Source of the DNA: Zhengitettix transpicula
Lineage: Eukaryota; Arthropoda; Insecta; Orthoptera; Tetrigidae
Reading direction: 5' to 3'
Length of the DNA: 64,000 nt
Assembly (NCBI GenBank): GCA_037074705.1
Contig: CM073590.1
Span: forward strand, 211,216,746 to 211,280,745
Shown here one piece after another: positions 34,697 to 47,518 of this stretch. The notes beneath the pieces were generated by a model that was given only the letters and a program-made list of their open reading frames with translations, was not told the origin of the DNA and did not search any database. The position numbers were made by a program, and so were the translations under genes. The stretch's first letter is position 1. The number at the start of each line of letters is the position of its first letter.

Positions 34697-34708
34697 AAGT
34701 GTTATGGT

Positions 34709-35790
34709 TATCGTGGTATAATAAAAAGAGACCGTTTACGGTTTTTTTACATTATCGTACTGGATCTTAATATCTCATCGACCATCAGACGTCAATTTCA
34801 CAGAAAAATGACCTCCGGATAAAAAAAGTTAGCCATAATTGAAACTAAACAAGACATTCCACATGTATAAATTTTCCTATGCAGCGTGAGTACTTGTCCC
34901 AAATTAAATAAAGTCTCTATTTAATAAATAGTTTGCGCACTTTACATCTCACAGATTTCATTAAAGCTCTTGAGTTTTACTTCCTGGGAAATTTGTGGAA
35001 GTTACAATTTACTTACGAGCAAGAAATTTCTGCTTAGAATTTTATTAAATAAAGAGCTCCCGCACAGTTGTTAAAGTTCTCCTTCAAGCCTGGGAAACCT
35101 ATTGTACATCGCCGAGAGGTGTAAGTTAGTCTCTAGGAATACGTGACTAGCGTTGACCGACTTTTTATAACTCTCAATCTTTCAACCAGCGAGAATAAAA
35201 AAAAAGTTTCGAAACTATTTCTTTCGACAACTTTCAGTTACGGAACGGAGAGCTGTCACTAAAACTTTCTCTGTAAAAAATAACAGTACATCCTGTGGCA
35301 GTTAATATTGAAAAATGGAGGGAAAAAATTCATAGTTAAGAACTTGATAATGGTTACAGGCAAACAAAAAGAGGAACTTTTTACAATTTAAGTGTTAAAT
35401 GTTCTATTAGTTGAAGACGAAACTTCTCAAAAGATGGGTCACAAACAAATATACTTTCAAACTTCCTAAATTTCTCCAAATTAAAATATTGTAAAACTGT
35501 TAATTAAACTAAATTTTAGGTCATTATAAATATAATTGCATAATTAATTATTCTATATATTCATACAAAAAACTGTACAAAACGTATCAATTGCAGACAT
35601 TCCAGCAATTATTGTCACTGTACACTTCATTTAAATTTGTTGCAAAAATATAAAATTGAAATTTTTAATCATTATTATTTAGTCCTAGTGTACAGTTAAA
35701 AAATACTGACAATGTAATTTAGATATAATTCATAATCAATTGATATCTTAACGTTACGGAATATACATAATATTTCGTTCTGCTTCCATT
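34709..35790. other. AT-rich stretch; slightly GC-richer at 35040-35250
   Basis: No gene or repeat recognised. Confidence 0.45.
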
Positions 35791-36060
35791 CGGTTACGAG
35801 AGAATCAGAAATTTTCTATACTACTACAGCACGAGTCGGGAAGGAAGGTGGGTGGCGCAGATTAAGAGAGGAGGAGGCAAATCCGACGTTGCCATGGTGC
35901 GCGCAGAAGAAACACGCACTAGATAACGATCTATCGAGGTCAAGCAATAGGAGATTCGTGAAGCTAATGGCTAAGCACAGAGACGGGGTAGCAAGTGCGG
36001 AGAAGGAAACCAAACTGGGCAGTCAACGTAAATACCGCGGACTAAAGAACAAGTGAAATT
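35791..36060. other. GC-richer single-copy patch
   Basis: This stretch is markedly less AT-rich than the neighbouring kilobases and purine-rich on the plus strand. A 65-codon minus frame (35816-36013) covers it, but the translation is unrecognisable and leucine/serine-rich. It might be a regulatory region, an exon or old repeat DNA. Confidence 0.3.
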
Positions 36061-38440
36061 ATTACATACAAAATCTAAAATACGGGGCTGTTAGTATCAA
36101 AGATAGTCTGTTTTTGAGAAGTATAATCTTCTCATATACAGCCGTCAAATCCCAATATTCAGGGATTTCAATTTTGCATGGAAAAATTGGGTCCTAATAT
36201 ATATCGGCAAGATGGGTGCCGCGTTTGTTCACAATGGCTGGATTGGCACCTTTACGACACAATCTGATGATTTTCTACATCGATTCGCAACTATTTATTA
36301 AACATTGATCAACCACAGCACTCCAGATACAAAACAATAATTGAAAAAGAGGGTTTACGTGAATTCGAGAAAGACGGTGCAATTGGAGGGTAAAGAGACA
36401 CGAGTTTTTTAGGGAGCACGCTGGATTAGAAACAACGACTATTCACAAAATAATTTAAGATTATTATTCGGCGTTATTGTATCGATTTAGACAAGAAATT
36501 AAAAAAAAGCTTTCATTGGTCTACAAAATCCCTGGAGTCAAGTATTAATAATATTTTATCAATTATAAAAAGCAACGGCAATTCAGCAACGCGAAAACGC
36601 TGTTTTATGCTGTTTTTAATAATACTTAAGAAATTGTTTATTCAGTTCCTTAATATTTAAACTGTTAGGATATTATGAATAAATTATTGTAACAAGCATT
36701 GTCAACTTTTTGAATTTTCTCAAAGCCTTAGGGAATATGAATACGAAAGTTTTAAACAAAAAACTATTAATTCTGTTAGACATCCCGTATTTAACCTTCT
36801 ATTATAATACAGACATTTTTAGGTGGATGAAAAAAATTATTTTATGAATCAATCGATACCACACTTGTTATTCTCTCACGTCGATAAACGATTGCTTGAC
36901 TACATAATGATGATTACTTAACAGAGATTCCGTAACTGATTACCATACCCATGAAGATACACACATATTATTTGGCTTCCTCGGGAAAAGTTCCCAAGTT
37001 CAGTTTCTGTATTATATAGGAAGGACAGATTATAATCCTCTTAATTAAATTAGCTTTCTGGTATCCTATCAAGTTCTGCTATTATTTTACGATTATAATG
37101 TTGTACAATTTAACTGCCAACTTTTTTCTTTTTTATGTTCGAAGGGAATAGAAGTAATATTTTCTGCTGGAAACCTTCATCAAATGAAAATTGAAGATTA
37201 ATATAAATATTTCTTTAATCGCTGTTATATTAGTATACTTAACGTTGCTTTAAATTATATACCTTTTTTGTAAAGTACAATGTTTGTTTTTGAAGTTTGT
37301 AATTGTAATATTTTTATTCTTTTCATGTAATATTATATTATGACGTATCCTATTTCCACGAACAAGGAGTAATTGAATGGATAATAAATCTTAATACTGT
37401 CAAATCCTAGTTATATGAAGAGAAATCAAAAAAAAATTGAAAGGAAGATCGTTTTTTGTAATAAATATACACCAAATGGGTATTTAGGTAAAAAGTTTTT
37501 GCTCACGTTAAGATTTTCAGGAAAATTCATAATACAAATTTAAATTATATATTCATAAATAATTTTAAAAATATTGTTGTCTAATATGAAATAATGAACT
37601 GCAGTGAAATAAATTTTTATAGATGTAGTTATTAACGTGTGATACATTACAGTTAAATTTAATACAAACCCAATAATTTTCATCTCTGTCAAACAAATAA
37701 CATTCAATAACAGACTAATTAATATTATTAAATTAAATGACCCCCAATTTTATTTCTGATAGTAGTTCATATAACTATTGTTTCCCGAAGTTTATTTTTA
37801 TACTTGATTGAGGACGTGTAGAATAAATCCACGTGATGCATATTCCTAGTCTCTGACTTATATTTATATACTGACTAACTCAATAAATATCAGTTTTTTA
37901 ATTTCAAAATGTATATTCGATTGATAACTATTGTATAACTTAAAAAAATGTTGAGTCTGAATATTATATTATCTTTTTACCTAAGATATTCTGCGCTTTA
38001 TTATATTTACTAAATGTTCTATGCGCACGTATTTTTATAGCCTTATAATTCTATGGGAAAAAATTATTTTCCGAATTTCCCTTAATACTAGTTTTTCTAA
38101 ACTTATTAGCAATATTTAAGCATTAATTTTCTGATTTCAGTTTTCTAATATCCTCGTATTTTGGAAAAAAAGGTGAAGTTTTCTACTAATTTAAAATCCA
38201 CAATGTTTATATTCCGGAACACGTTTGGCAACTTTAAACAGTAACGCAAATAATTTGAAATGTTGAGAACCGTGGTTTCAGTTATTGGTTTTGAAAAAAA
38301 ACCTGTAAGGTTTTAGAATATAATTGTGCGTGTAGCGTTCCTAAAGTGTAAGATGTTGATAAAAATAATATTCCGAAAACTGAGTTCAAGCGAAAGTTTT
38401 TTTTGAGTATTTGTGCGTATGAAATACTTAAATCGATGTT
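36061..38440. other. AT-rich stretch, nothing recognised
   Basis: No gene, RNA gene or known repeat is supported over about 2.4 kb. Confidence 0.5.
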
Positions 38441-38451
38441 TTCTTTTTCAG

Positions 38452-38607
38452 AAATTCATCCTAACTGAGAATGAGGAACATCTGCACTTCAGAAATTCGC
38501 TGTCCAGGAATGTGATCGATAGAGCCAACTTTGAAGATGTTACTTCTAGTTTCCAGCTGGGTGAACGAACCCATGAAGAAGGAACTCCACTTATCACGAA
38601 GTTTTGA
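38452..38607 (+). CDS. Candidate terminal exon, unknown protein
   Basis: Directly after a strong acceptor-like site (TTTTCTTTTTCAG, ending 38451) there is an open frame of 51 codons ending in TGA at 38605-38607. Its composition is less AT-rich than the surroundings. The predicted peptide is acidic and polar, starting KFILTENEEHLHF. No domain is recognised and no upstream exon was found, so it may be chance. Confidence 0.2.
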   Translation, partial: KFILTENEEHLHFRNSLSRNVIDRANFEDVTSSFQLGERTHEEGTPLITKF

Positions 38608-39029
38608 AACAGTTGAATTATTGAAGCCAGAAATATGAACAATTTGCCATTAAATAATAACGGCTTCTTTCTGCAAGTCAAGTGATCTTTCAAGAAACTC
38701 CCGTAAATGTTTTCTGAGACGTCGATGAGGCTAAATCTTTACTAGAAAATGATAATTCTCAATAAGGCATCAGAATCTCGTTTCCCGTTTGAAGAAGGTT
38801 ACTGTCTCTTGGCGATCACGTTTCACACCATTTCGCTTGCAAAGCTCTCTAAGGAATTGCCCGAATACTCCCAGCGAAATCTCTCTGGTGGATACAAGGA
38901 AAAAGAAAGTGACAGAACGGGAAATGGCTGTCGATAAGACAGAATGATTGTGTCAAATAAGTCGGATTTTGGACCTACTTCTTTTATAACGGTACGACTA
39001 CGTTTTTTTGGGAATGATAAAGAGTCTGA

Positions 39030-39031
<2 letters not shown>
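38608..39031. other. Non-coding stretch
   Basis: Moderately AT-rich, with no supported gene. It would be 3' UTR if the candidate exon is real. Confidence 0.35.

Positions 39032-39067
<36 letters not shown>
39032..39067. repeat. (TA)n microsatellite
   Basis: Pure TA run not followed by TTGTAAT, so apparently an empty site of the type used by the LTR-like units. Confidence 0.9.
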
Positions 39068-39070
<3 letters not shown>

Positions 39071-39503
39071 AGACTCAATACAAAGAAGAAAGTAAATCGA
39101 CTACTAAAATTGAGCGCCCTACCTTGAATGCAACACGCGAAACACATTTGATAAAATTTGTTTATTTGACTACTATTTGCTGTGATATAAAAAAGCTTCT
39201 CCCATTCCAAAGGCATGCAACAAGTTACAAGCCACGAAAAGTGAGTCACTGATCAATTTTTGAAGCTCTAAACATGTAACTCTCAACTAACCGTTTATAC
39301 TATAGCTGCACGGTCTAAGGCAGTTCGTAGGCAGTCACATTTTTTTTCCAATTTTATATCTAACCGAGCAAATTTTTTTTTTCAAATTAATTATTTGAAA
39401 ACGAAATCATTGTTGTCTTTAAAACTAAACCATGACGTAAAATAGATGAAAAATATTACAAGAACTAAATAAGTGATAAGAAATTATACCAGTGATTAAT
39501 TCC

Positions 39504-39735
39504 GCCGGCCTGCTGTGGTCATTGCCTCGCATCACAGAGGTCCCGGGTTCGAATCCCGGCATGGGCATGGACGTTTGTGTTCGTCCTGTTCAAGAAAACT
39601 AGGGTTAAGGCTGTGGGAGAATCGATACTCTGACCAGGTGTCACTCCTAAATCCAGAATGTGTTAAGATGACAGTCTGGCAGCCGTCTCGGTAGGCCAAG
39701 GCTCTTCGTGGGCTGTCGAGCCAAGGAGTTAGATC
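39504..39735 (+). mobile_element. tRNA-derived SINE with damaged head
   Basis: Same family as 32021-32266, but the A-box region (GTAGTGGCCAGAG) is deleted while the B-box GGGTTCGAATC is intact. The body ends GGGCTGTCGAGCCAAGGAG. ATTAATTCC flanks it (39495-39503 and 39736-39744). Confidence 0.85.
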
Positions 39736-39744
39736 ATTAATTCC

Positions 39745-40844
39745 AGTGACCAGAAAATTTACTTGAACCTGTGAAGTGTTGTACTTGAAAATAAGTACGT
39801 AACCCTTAAGACAGTTTTATCCATCACCTGCAATTCTAGCGCGACTCACAGAACAATAAGCAAACAAAAACTGTTCGCAACAATTAAATTGTTAAAGATT
39901 TAATATGAGTTCCTTATAGAACCTGCAGATAGCAATATGCTTGTTGGAAAGAATTATAGAGAAAAATATAGCTTAAACAATGAGAATTTGTTAATGGTTT
40001 ATATATTTATATAGTTGGTTTAAAACTTTCTGAAATATTAATATTGTTTATAAATACGATTATGTTTTATGAATAATGATGTGAAAATATTGAATTATAT
40101 ATTGCACATGAAATTTTGTTTTCAGATGTAAAATTTTTTGTTACTACTTTATTATAGGAAAATTGATTAAGATCCATAACCAATGCACTCACAATCATCC
40201 ATGTGCCATAATTGACATATCAAAAACGTTTAACATATACTGTCTGAACCGCATAATTATTACGAAGCAGTTTTTTAATTACGAAAGCAAAATTAATTAC
40301 CCTCTAATTACAAACTTTCTCTCTTATCACGGTCTAAATTATACGAATGAAGAGCGCGTATACTACGTTCTTTACAGTTTTAAGTTTTGCCATTTTATAC
40401 GGTCAGATATATCACGTTTTCCTGATTTATATGAAATCTATTGTGTTCCAGTTCTCCGTTCCTCTTCTTTCGAGAGTTAACTTCTACGTTTCAACCAAAC
40501 ATCATTACAACAAAACATTTTCCTAACATTTCCAATCTTCATTTTAATTATATAAGCTTAAAGATAAGTGAAATGTAATATGAGTCTTAATAAAAATACG
40601 AAAATCCGCGTCGAAACGTCTATTCGAACGTTATTTCTAGTATTATTTAAGAATATAATGAAAAATCTAATAAAAATATGTTTGCGGGTATGCTCTACAT
40701 ACAAATCAACACCCATGGAGACAATTTCATACACGTGTTCCTCTCGAACCGGAAACAAACACTGTGCGGATAAGAAACGACTACTAACACTTCCAAGGGC
40801 GGAAAATGAAATTGAGGAAATATGCTATAACGTCCGAGGTAGAT
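39745..40844. other. AT-rich stretch without a supported gene
   Basis: A 105-codon frame at 40163-40480 and overlapping frames at 40558-40910 show no motifs. Confidence 0.45.
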
Positions 40845-41077
40845 ATATATTATAAGGTCAATGAGACTGATAGTGTTTCTCAAAATGTTCTGCATGAAAT
40901 ATTTCCACATCTTTCTGTATTAGTTTCACTAGAGGGGAGCACCATTAGTGGTGGGGGTGAAGGGGAGTTATAGAAAAATAACGCAAAAACCATCGCGGAC
41001 GGAGTCAAATCCTCGGTTATGGATGTCGCTGATTTACTTATGACAACCCGAGCAACGCCGGACACCCAGCTAGCAGT
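40845..41077 (-). mobile_element. RTE-like repeat fragment, minus orientation
   Basis: Ends TATGACAACCCGAGCAACGCC, GGACACCCAGCTAG, the mirror of the family head. Shared phrases include GGGGAGCACCATTAG, also at 29710-29730. Confidence 0.6.
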
Positions 41078-41194
41078 GATTAATATTATGTACGAAGGTG
41101 TTCAATTTTCAAGAATTTATATTTGTTCCACAATTATAACTAGAAATTATTCTACAAAAATAATACCGCATCCAGTATTACACACATTAATAAT

Positions 41195-41345
41195 AAGAAA
41201 AACGTTGTGTGGTATTTATATCCTCATTTTTTTGTCTTTACGTTTCTGAACGCCTTGTCCCTTTCTTCAGGTTTGTGTGGTATTTATATCATAACTTCTT
41301 TCGTCTATGTTTGGCTATCTTTCTTATTTTTAATTTTCGAACAGA
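41195..41345. mobile_element. Scrambled hammerhead-family fragments
   Basis: Pieces of the GGATCC subfamily in both orientations: AACGTTGTGTGGTATTTATATC (plus), CCTTGTCCCTTTCTTCAGG (minus), then TTGTGTGGTATTTATATCAT and TTTGGCTATCTTTCTTATT (plus). Looks like a collapsed inverted dimer. Confidence 0.5.
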
Positions 41346-43080
41346 CGCGAATTTTTCATTTTACAAACATTAATGTTACATGAGGTAAACTACGAATACT
41401 GCGTCGACTTCGTTTTTCCGAAAATATTTAAGCATTTAAATTTTAATAGTTAAGTATTAAGTTTCACTTTCACAACTATTATTCATTAATGAGGTATTTA
41501 CTCAGTACATCACACAGAAAACTTGATGATCTTGAAGAGTGTGATAGATCGAAGAACGTTAAAGATTTGTAACAGCTTGTGCGGCCAGATATTAGTTCTC
41601 CGTTGATTCTTTTTTGTGCTCATCAAACGTCACTTACTAATTTCACTTAATGATGCTCGTTTCGAATGAAACTAGAGACTCAGATACCGGAACGATATTA
41701 GCTGTTACAAATGAAGAGTAACTAAATTACAGGGGTAAATAAATTCAGGAAAATAATTGATTATTTCTCGGTGAGAAAATACTCAGTTTTCCACTAGATT
41801 AATTTTGTAAAACAGATTATAAAGGTAAAATATTAATTTAAAAAACATGGTCTCGATGTATGTAGTATATATTCAATAAAAAAATTGTCGGAACTCCAAG
41901 TAAATGTAAAGCACTGCTGAATTCTGTCAACTAAGATAACATGTTGAGTGAGTAATTTTCAGCATGCAATTTGTTATTAATAATACACACGCGCTCAAAT
42001 GTAAGATAATTTTTCAATTTACCCCATCAAACACCTAACTATACGGGAAACGTGACAGAAGCGCAATTTTTGGTTTAAAAATTTCGTTTCAAGGGAATTT
42101 TTATCATGAAATGCTAGTCGACTGTACGATGAATAATGTGGTATAAAATAAATAATAAGTATCCAATTAAAATCAGATGATAAAATTCCATATTTAAAAA
42201 TTTCGCTGGAAAAATGAATTTAACTACCAGCAAATATGAATGTAACTAGATGATAATTAGATATTAAGAGAGAAATCATAACATTTATTTCCGGCCACGC
42301 TTATAAAAGAAAAACTGCAGTTTTTGTAACACCCCACAAAAAAAATGATGGAAGGGCTGGGATAATAGTAAGAAATGTTTTGAGAAGCTATAAAAACACT
42401 ACACACGCAAAATCATCTTATAAAGTACCTGTTTCATCCTCGAAGTAGCTGACACGAGATAAATAGGGATTTTTTCCGATGAAGAATAATCCGTAACCAG
42501 ACAAAAGGACGCTTTACTGTACAAAAGTGGTGATCATTGCATCGAAATTAGAGTAATGTAAAAAAAATTAGCATTTCCTCTCAGAGAATATATACAAAGT
42601 TTCACAAGTTTCTCGAATAACTGTCAGAAACTATAAGTTTATATTGGAGCTTGAGCGCGCCTCTTGTAAAGCAAAGTTTAGATTCTTACATGCTGTGCCT
42701 TAAAATATTGAAACTATAAATCCAGAAAATGATGTTGTGAAAGTTCAGCGCTGGATTCCTTGAAAGGAAAACGTAATAAGGATTCAGAAGCCGTCTGATT
42801 AATTAGTAATTCCGTCATAAATTCCCGATAGAAACGTTGATTAATTACGTTGTCAGTTATTCTTTAAGGCAAGTTCGATATGTAGTCTCTTATAAATTTT
42901 TATTTCGGTATTATATGGGATAATTTTCATTCATAATTTTTTTTTGTAGCGCTGGTGGCAGCAGTAATATGTTTCGAAAAAATATATATTTAGACATTAA
43001 ACTATGTTTATAAAAGTACATCCTACAGTCAAAATTAATAAAATATTTTTTTATGAAAACAAAAAGAAGAAGAAATGATT
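41346..43080. other. AT-rich stretch, nothing recognised
   Basis: No supported gene or repeat over about 1.7 kb. Confidence 0.5.
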
Positions 43081-43087
43081 ATATATA

Positions 43088-43885
43088 TTGTAATGATTAA
43101 ATAAAAGATGATTAATTAACAATTTGATTGCTCCACCTTGTGGAAGCCAAAATGTAATACGTTAAACGGATATTAATTACACAAATTTTAATTATTATTT
43201 AAACAATTAATTTTCAGTTTTATTAAACTGATAGTTCGTTCTGAAACAATTTATTTTATTTTAACAGGAAAGATCGAGAAATAATTACTAATTTAAACTT
43301 AACGATACCATTTATTATTTAATAGAAATTTATAACATTTTCTCTGAGGTTAAATACATTTAAAGTTTCAATGTTTAGAAATTTGATAACTCTTCTTTCA
43401 GTGTCGTTTACCTGGGCTTGATAAATAAAGAACAACTTTTGTATTTACGGTACACATAGAATTTATAAATTAAGAAATTAACAATCAAATCCAAAACGAG
43501 ACGAACGAAATCAGACGAATACCTTTAACTATCGTTTACAAACTTAATTAACTTGGTTGCTACTTACAAAATGTTCAGCTGGTACCAGACTTAGATTCTT
43601 GGGCTCGGACTCATAATTTATGCTAATAGGCCATAAAACACTGACTCTACACTTGATTGTCAAACACACGGTCGTAGTTATTGAATTTTCCTCCGGGAAC
43701 TGGATCTGGTGCACCTCCGTATCATCAGCCAGACATATTGTTACACATTGTTTTTATGTAGAAAATGATTATGATCTCAGTACACGTAGGAATCTTAATG
43801 TAGCGCTAAATATTTGATTACTGTTAGCAGTTTTTTACAAAGTATCTCGCTGTCCAAACTTTATACATGCATTCTATAAAAAAAC
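43088..43885 (-). mobile_element. LTR-like unit, minus orientation, right end disrupted
   Basis: TTGTAATGATTAAA beside a short TA run. The reverse-complement primer site CCACCTTGTGGAAGCCA at 43133-43149 and the body blocks ACGAACGAAATCAGA and CAGCTGGTACCAGAC match sister units in order. The unit is cut by an R3 insertion at about 43890. Its left 175 bp are present again in inverted orientation at 44383-44554. Confidence 0.65.
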
Positions 43886-44554
43886 TTGTAACTTTCTCCT
43901 CGGCCTGTTTTGAGAGGTGTATGTTCCGGGGTCGCAGACCTTGGGCATACGGTATGAGTTGTTCGCTATTCCCATTGGAATAGTCGGCCAGCTGCCTCCT
44001 AAACTGGTCGAGACACGGAGAAGGGAATACTGCGTCCCCACAGCAAACTCCTCTCTCGCTATCGGAAGGGCGTGGGACAAGTACCCAATGCCCGACCTAC
44101 CTGATGCAGGTTTTTCTAGGGTTTTCCCTGCATTTCTTTAGGCGAATGACAGGTAGGATCCTTAAAATATAGCCCGGGGACCCTAGTAACCCTTGGATAC
44201 CCTCCTCTACCCTTCCGCATCCCCCCTTTCAAATCCCTTCCTATGCTATTAAAGTGGAGTTGCCCAAAGTGGATTACCCTCATGTAGCCTGTTTCCCTAA
44301 AAAAAATATATGAGCTGTAACGGATGGATACAACCATTCTACTTACGATATAAGTAAGATAAAAAAATACATTTTTTGTTATAAAATGTATTTAACCTCA
44401 GAGAAAATGTTTTAAATTTCTATTAAATAATAAATAGTATCGTAAAGATTAAAGTAGTAACTATTTCTGGATCTTTCCTGTTAAAATAAAATAAATTGTT
44501 TCAGAACGAACTATCAGTTTAATAAAACTGAAAATTAATTGTTTAAATAATAAT
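43188..44554. repeat. Long inverted repeat, arms about 175 bp
   Basis: 43188-43362 and 44383-44554 are near-perfect reverse complements (shared TTTTCAGTTTTATTAAACTG, ACAGGAAAGATC, TTTTCTCTGAGGTTAAATAC). The 1 kb loop contains the rest of the LTR-like unit and an R3 copy. Confidence 0.85.
43890..44308 (+). mobile_element. R3 copy, 5' truncated, A-tailed
   Basis: Starts at CTCCTCGGCCTGTTTTGAG, so the hairpin end is missing, and ends CTCATGTAGCCTGTTTCCC followed by an A-tract. Inserted in the LTR-like unit, so it is younger than that unit. Confidence 0.8.
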
Positions 44555-44690
44555 TATATATATATATAATTATTGTGGTCACATAATTGGAAATTAACGT
44601 GATAATATAGATGTACAAATATTTCCGTTTCAAATATCGAATAGTGAATTAACGTATTGCATAGGTTTTTTTATTTTTATATAGGTTTAT

Positions 44691-44852
44691 TTACACTCGC
44701 ATCAACAGCTGTGGTTATTAGCGACTCTCCTTGTCGGGAGAATGATTTGACGAGTTTCTCTCACGCACACAAACATTCATGCCGTCGCCGGTATTCGAAC
44801 GCGGGACCTCTGTGATGCGAGGCAATGACGCTGGCCACTACACCACAGAAGG
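44691..44852 (-). mobile_element. tRNA-headed SINE, different body
   Basis: On the minus strand the head has the same tRNA-like start (GTGGTGTAGTGGCCAGCGTC, CACAGAGGTCCCGCGTTCGAA) as the other SINEs. After the head the sequence is unrelated: it contains TTCTCCCGACAAGGAGAGTC. This marks a second subfamily sharing the promoter head only. Confidence 0.75.
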
Positions 44853-45813
44853 TTTGAAAAGTGGTGTTTCCTTTCCATGGGTCGAATTTTCGATAAATAA
44901 ACAGTATTTGATGATGATTCTGAAATAGACTGAAGAACCTCTATACACGAAATGTTCTTTAACTTCTCAATAATTCAATAAAAAATCAATCATAAATTTG
45001 AGAAAAATTGTTAAATTACATTCATAGATTTGATTTGGTAATCTGTTCAGAACTGACAGATTCTGCAATTCTGCTTTATAGGAAACTTCATTCAGAACTG
45101 TAATAGCACCTGAAAATAAAATAATACATGTATAGCTTTGTAACTACACAAAAGTTAATTAAACGAATGGATAATTCACCCGAAGTATTTTCATGTTTCA
45201 AAGAGTTTAAAATTCAATGTCTTTTATTAAACTTTTCTATTATAATAACATTATAGCAAGCAATTTATTTCTGAGCATCTCCTTTTTTATATTCTAACAT
45301 CTCTCATCTGCGGCTCAGACCTGGAAACTGTTAGCGAATGTCCATACATATATTAACAACGCCCGAAGGAGAATGAAAATCAGAAACAAATGAGGCAGTA
45401 AACAATGTTTGAAAAATTATCGGTAATCAATCCGTAGGCTATATGAGTGCATGTTACAGAATTAAAAAATAATGATTCAATTTCACCGTACATTGGTGCA
45501 ATATAACTCACAATTCGTAATAAAAAAAATCACTGATTGAGTAAGAGACGCTATATACTAGATTAGTGTAGATTCCTTAATTTACAGAGTTACTGAGATG
45601 AATAGGGACACTCGATGCCGTTCAAGTCTAAGTTAAATCCCCGTTGGCAATGGGGTGAGAGGGGACTCCATTGTTTTCAGAGTCGATAATCTGATGTAGT
45701 GACAGTCTGGATAACTGTTAAACCCAAGTTTGGTCGCAATAGATTTAACAGAATATTGTAGAGGATTGTGGAAGCGATTAAAACTCGGTTTCGGCAGTTA
45801 CTTATGAAATATA
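44853..45813. other. Stretch without a supported gene
   Basis: Mostly AT-rich. 45600-45790 has phrases loosely resembling the RTE-like family but I could not align it convincingly. Confidence 0.4.
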
Positions 45814-46755
45814 TTATAATGCCAATTAATTAAGTCCTTAATTGTTTTTAAATAATTTAAATTGTTAGTGAATAAATGAATGGTAGCGGTATTTGAGCTT
45901 CCAAAAGTGGCAATAGCGCTGAGCTCTGTTGCTTTGATGAGAAGCCAAAATGGAAATTCGCGCTAAAACTCGGGAGGCACTGCGATAGGCAGTTGGCGGA
46001 GAAACATTGCGAGGAGCAGAACAAATAATAAAAACTTGAGCAGAGGCTAGACGTCGTTAATGTATTACCAGTTAAAGTTGTGAATTAATACAAAGTAAAA
46101 CATTCACGGAAGTATTGCATCGTAAATATTAGAAAGTAATAGCAGTTTTTGTCAGAATAGAACTTTCCAAAATCTTCGTGGAGAAATTGTTCCAGGAGAA
46201 CATTGGTAAACTATTGTGGAGCGGAGCCAAACTTGCCAAATTTTAAAGTGATGTTTAGAATCAGTGAAAACCAAGTCCTGATATTAAAAATTAAAGTGTG
46301 TAAAAGTGTCAGAACGAGGTAAAATTGATTGTTCTGGTACCAGACCGAAGGGCCGTAAGTAACATAACTTTGATAAATTTGTAAACTATAATTAAAAGGG
46401 TAGTCAGATTTCGTTCAGAGTTGTTTTTGTTCAGCTTTCATTCCACTTATATTACACATTGTTTTAGGTTAGTTTTTTTTATATTTTGAATTGTTAATAG
46501 TCAAATTATACATTTACCGTGTCATAATTATCAAACCCAGTGGATGCCCTGAGAGAAGACATTAAATTTTGTTTGTAATTGTTATTAATTTTTGGAAACC
46601 ACAAATTGATAATAAATTATTTTGTTTATTAAAATTTTGATTATCTTTTTCATTTAATTAACCCCTTTTAATTGATTATTACATTAAATGTCACCACAAC
46701 GTGGGGCAGATTCTTTAAATTAATTGTAACCCTAAATACTAATTTATTATTACAA
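45814..46755 (+). mobile_element. LTR-like unit with primer-binding site
   Basis: TTATAATGCCAATTAATTAAG start and TTTATTATTACAA end. TG...CA-type block to GATTATTACA (46683), then TTAAA and a primer site at 46689-46706 (CACCACAACGTGGGG). Body blocks GTAGTCAGATTTCGTTCAG (about 46393) and ATCAAACCCAGTGG (about 46530) are conserved. The first base pair of the terminus is altered (TTAT for TTGT). No coding capacity. Confidence 0.7.
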
Positions 46756-47518
46756 TATATATAAGAACCTGCTAGAATGTTGCAAAAATTATAGCTAATA
46801 TGGTGTTATTCGTCGTAGGGCAGTCAATCCGGTATTTTTACTAATCTGTCACAATTATGAAGTAAATTAAAAATTATCACCAAGATTCATAGCTGAGATA
46901 AATTTATATTCTTTACATAAACATAAATTACAATCACGGAAAAACATATTAAGAGTTACACAAAAATATAATAAGAAATTTAAAAAAATATTTAAAAGAG
47001 AAGTTATATAAAACAGACAAGTTAATAGATTATATTAAAAAATAAGATGAGATGAAATTGTTTGAATATAACTAATTTCATCTAATCTTAACTTCTAAAA
47101 ACCAGATATAGCTAGCTGTCTATCTTTCCTTACTGACTTGATTGACTGATTTGGCAATACAACGCCTTTGCTTAAATGTTATCCACAAAAAAAAATATGC
47201 AACCACACGTTGCTGTGTTTAAACACTTTACTTGGTGATGTAAGATATTATAGATAAGATAGATTCCATCTATTCCGACTCATCTCCGTTTTAAATTTAA
47301 GATACTGGAATTTCCAGTAAGACTTGCGTCATCGATCACGAGAACAAATAACAGACGCAGACTATTAAAAAGTGAGAATGTGATTTCAGAATACTGTTTC
47401 TCTCACAGACAACTTGATATCGTTTGGTCAAGGGTGAATCCGCAGAATAATTTAATTATTCTTGCTTGTGCAGTGGACAGTAAAATGATTGTTTATAATT
47501 ATAATTGTAGGTATATTC
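46756..47518. other. AT-rich stretch, nothing recognised
   Basis: No supported gene. Confidence 0.45.

Noticed and set aside
40600..40625. GTCGAAACGTC at about 40610 as another hammerhead
   Set aside because: No CTGANGA and no helix II upstream; likely chance.
42825..42850. TAGAAACGTTG near 42832 as another hammerhead
   Set aside because: No paired helix II and no 5' core half.
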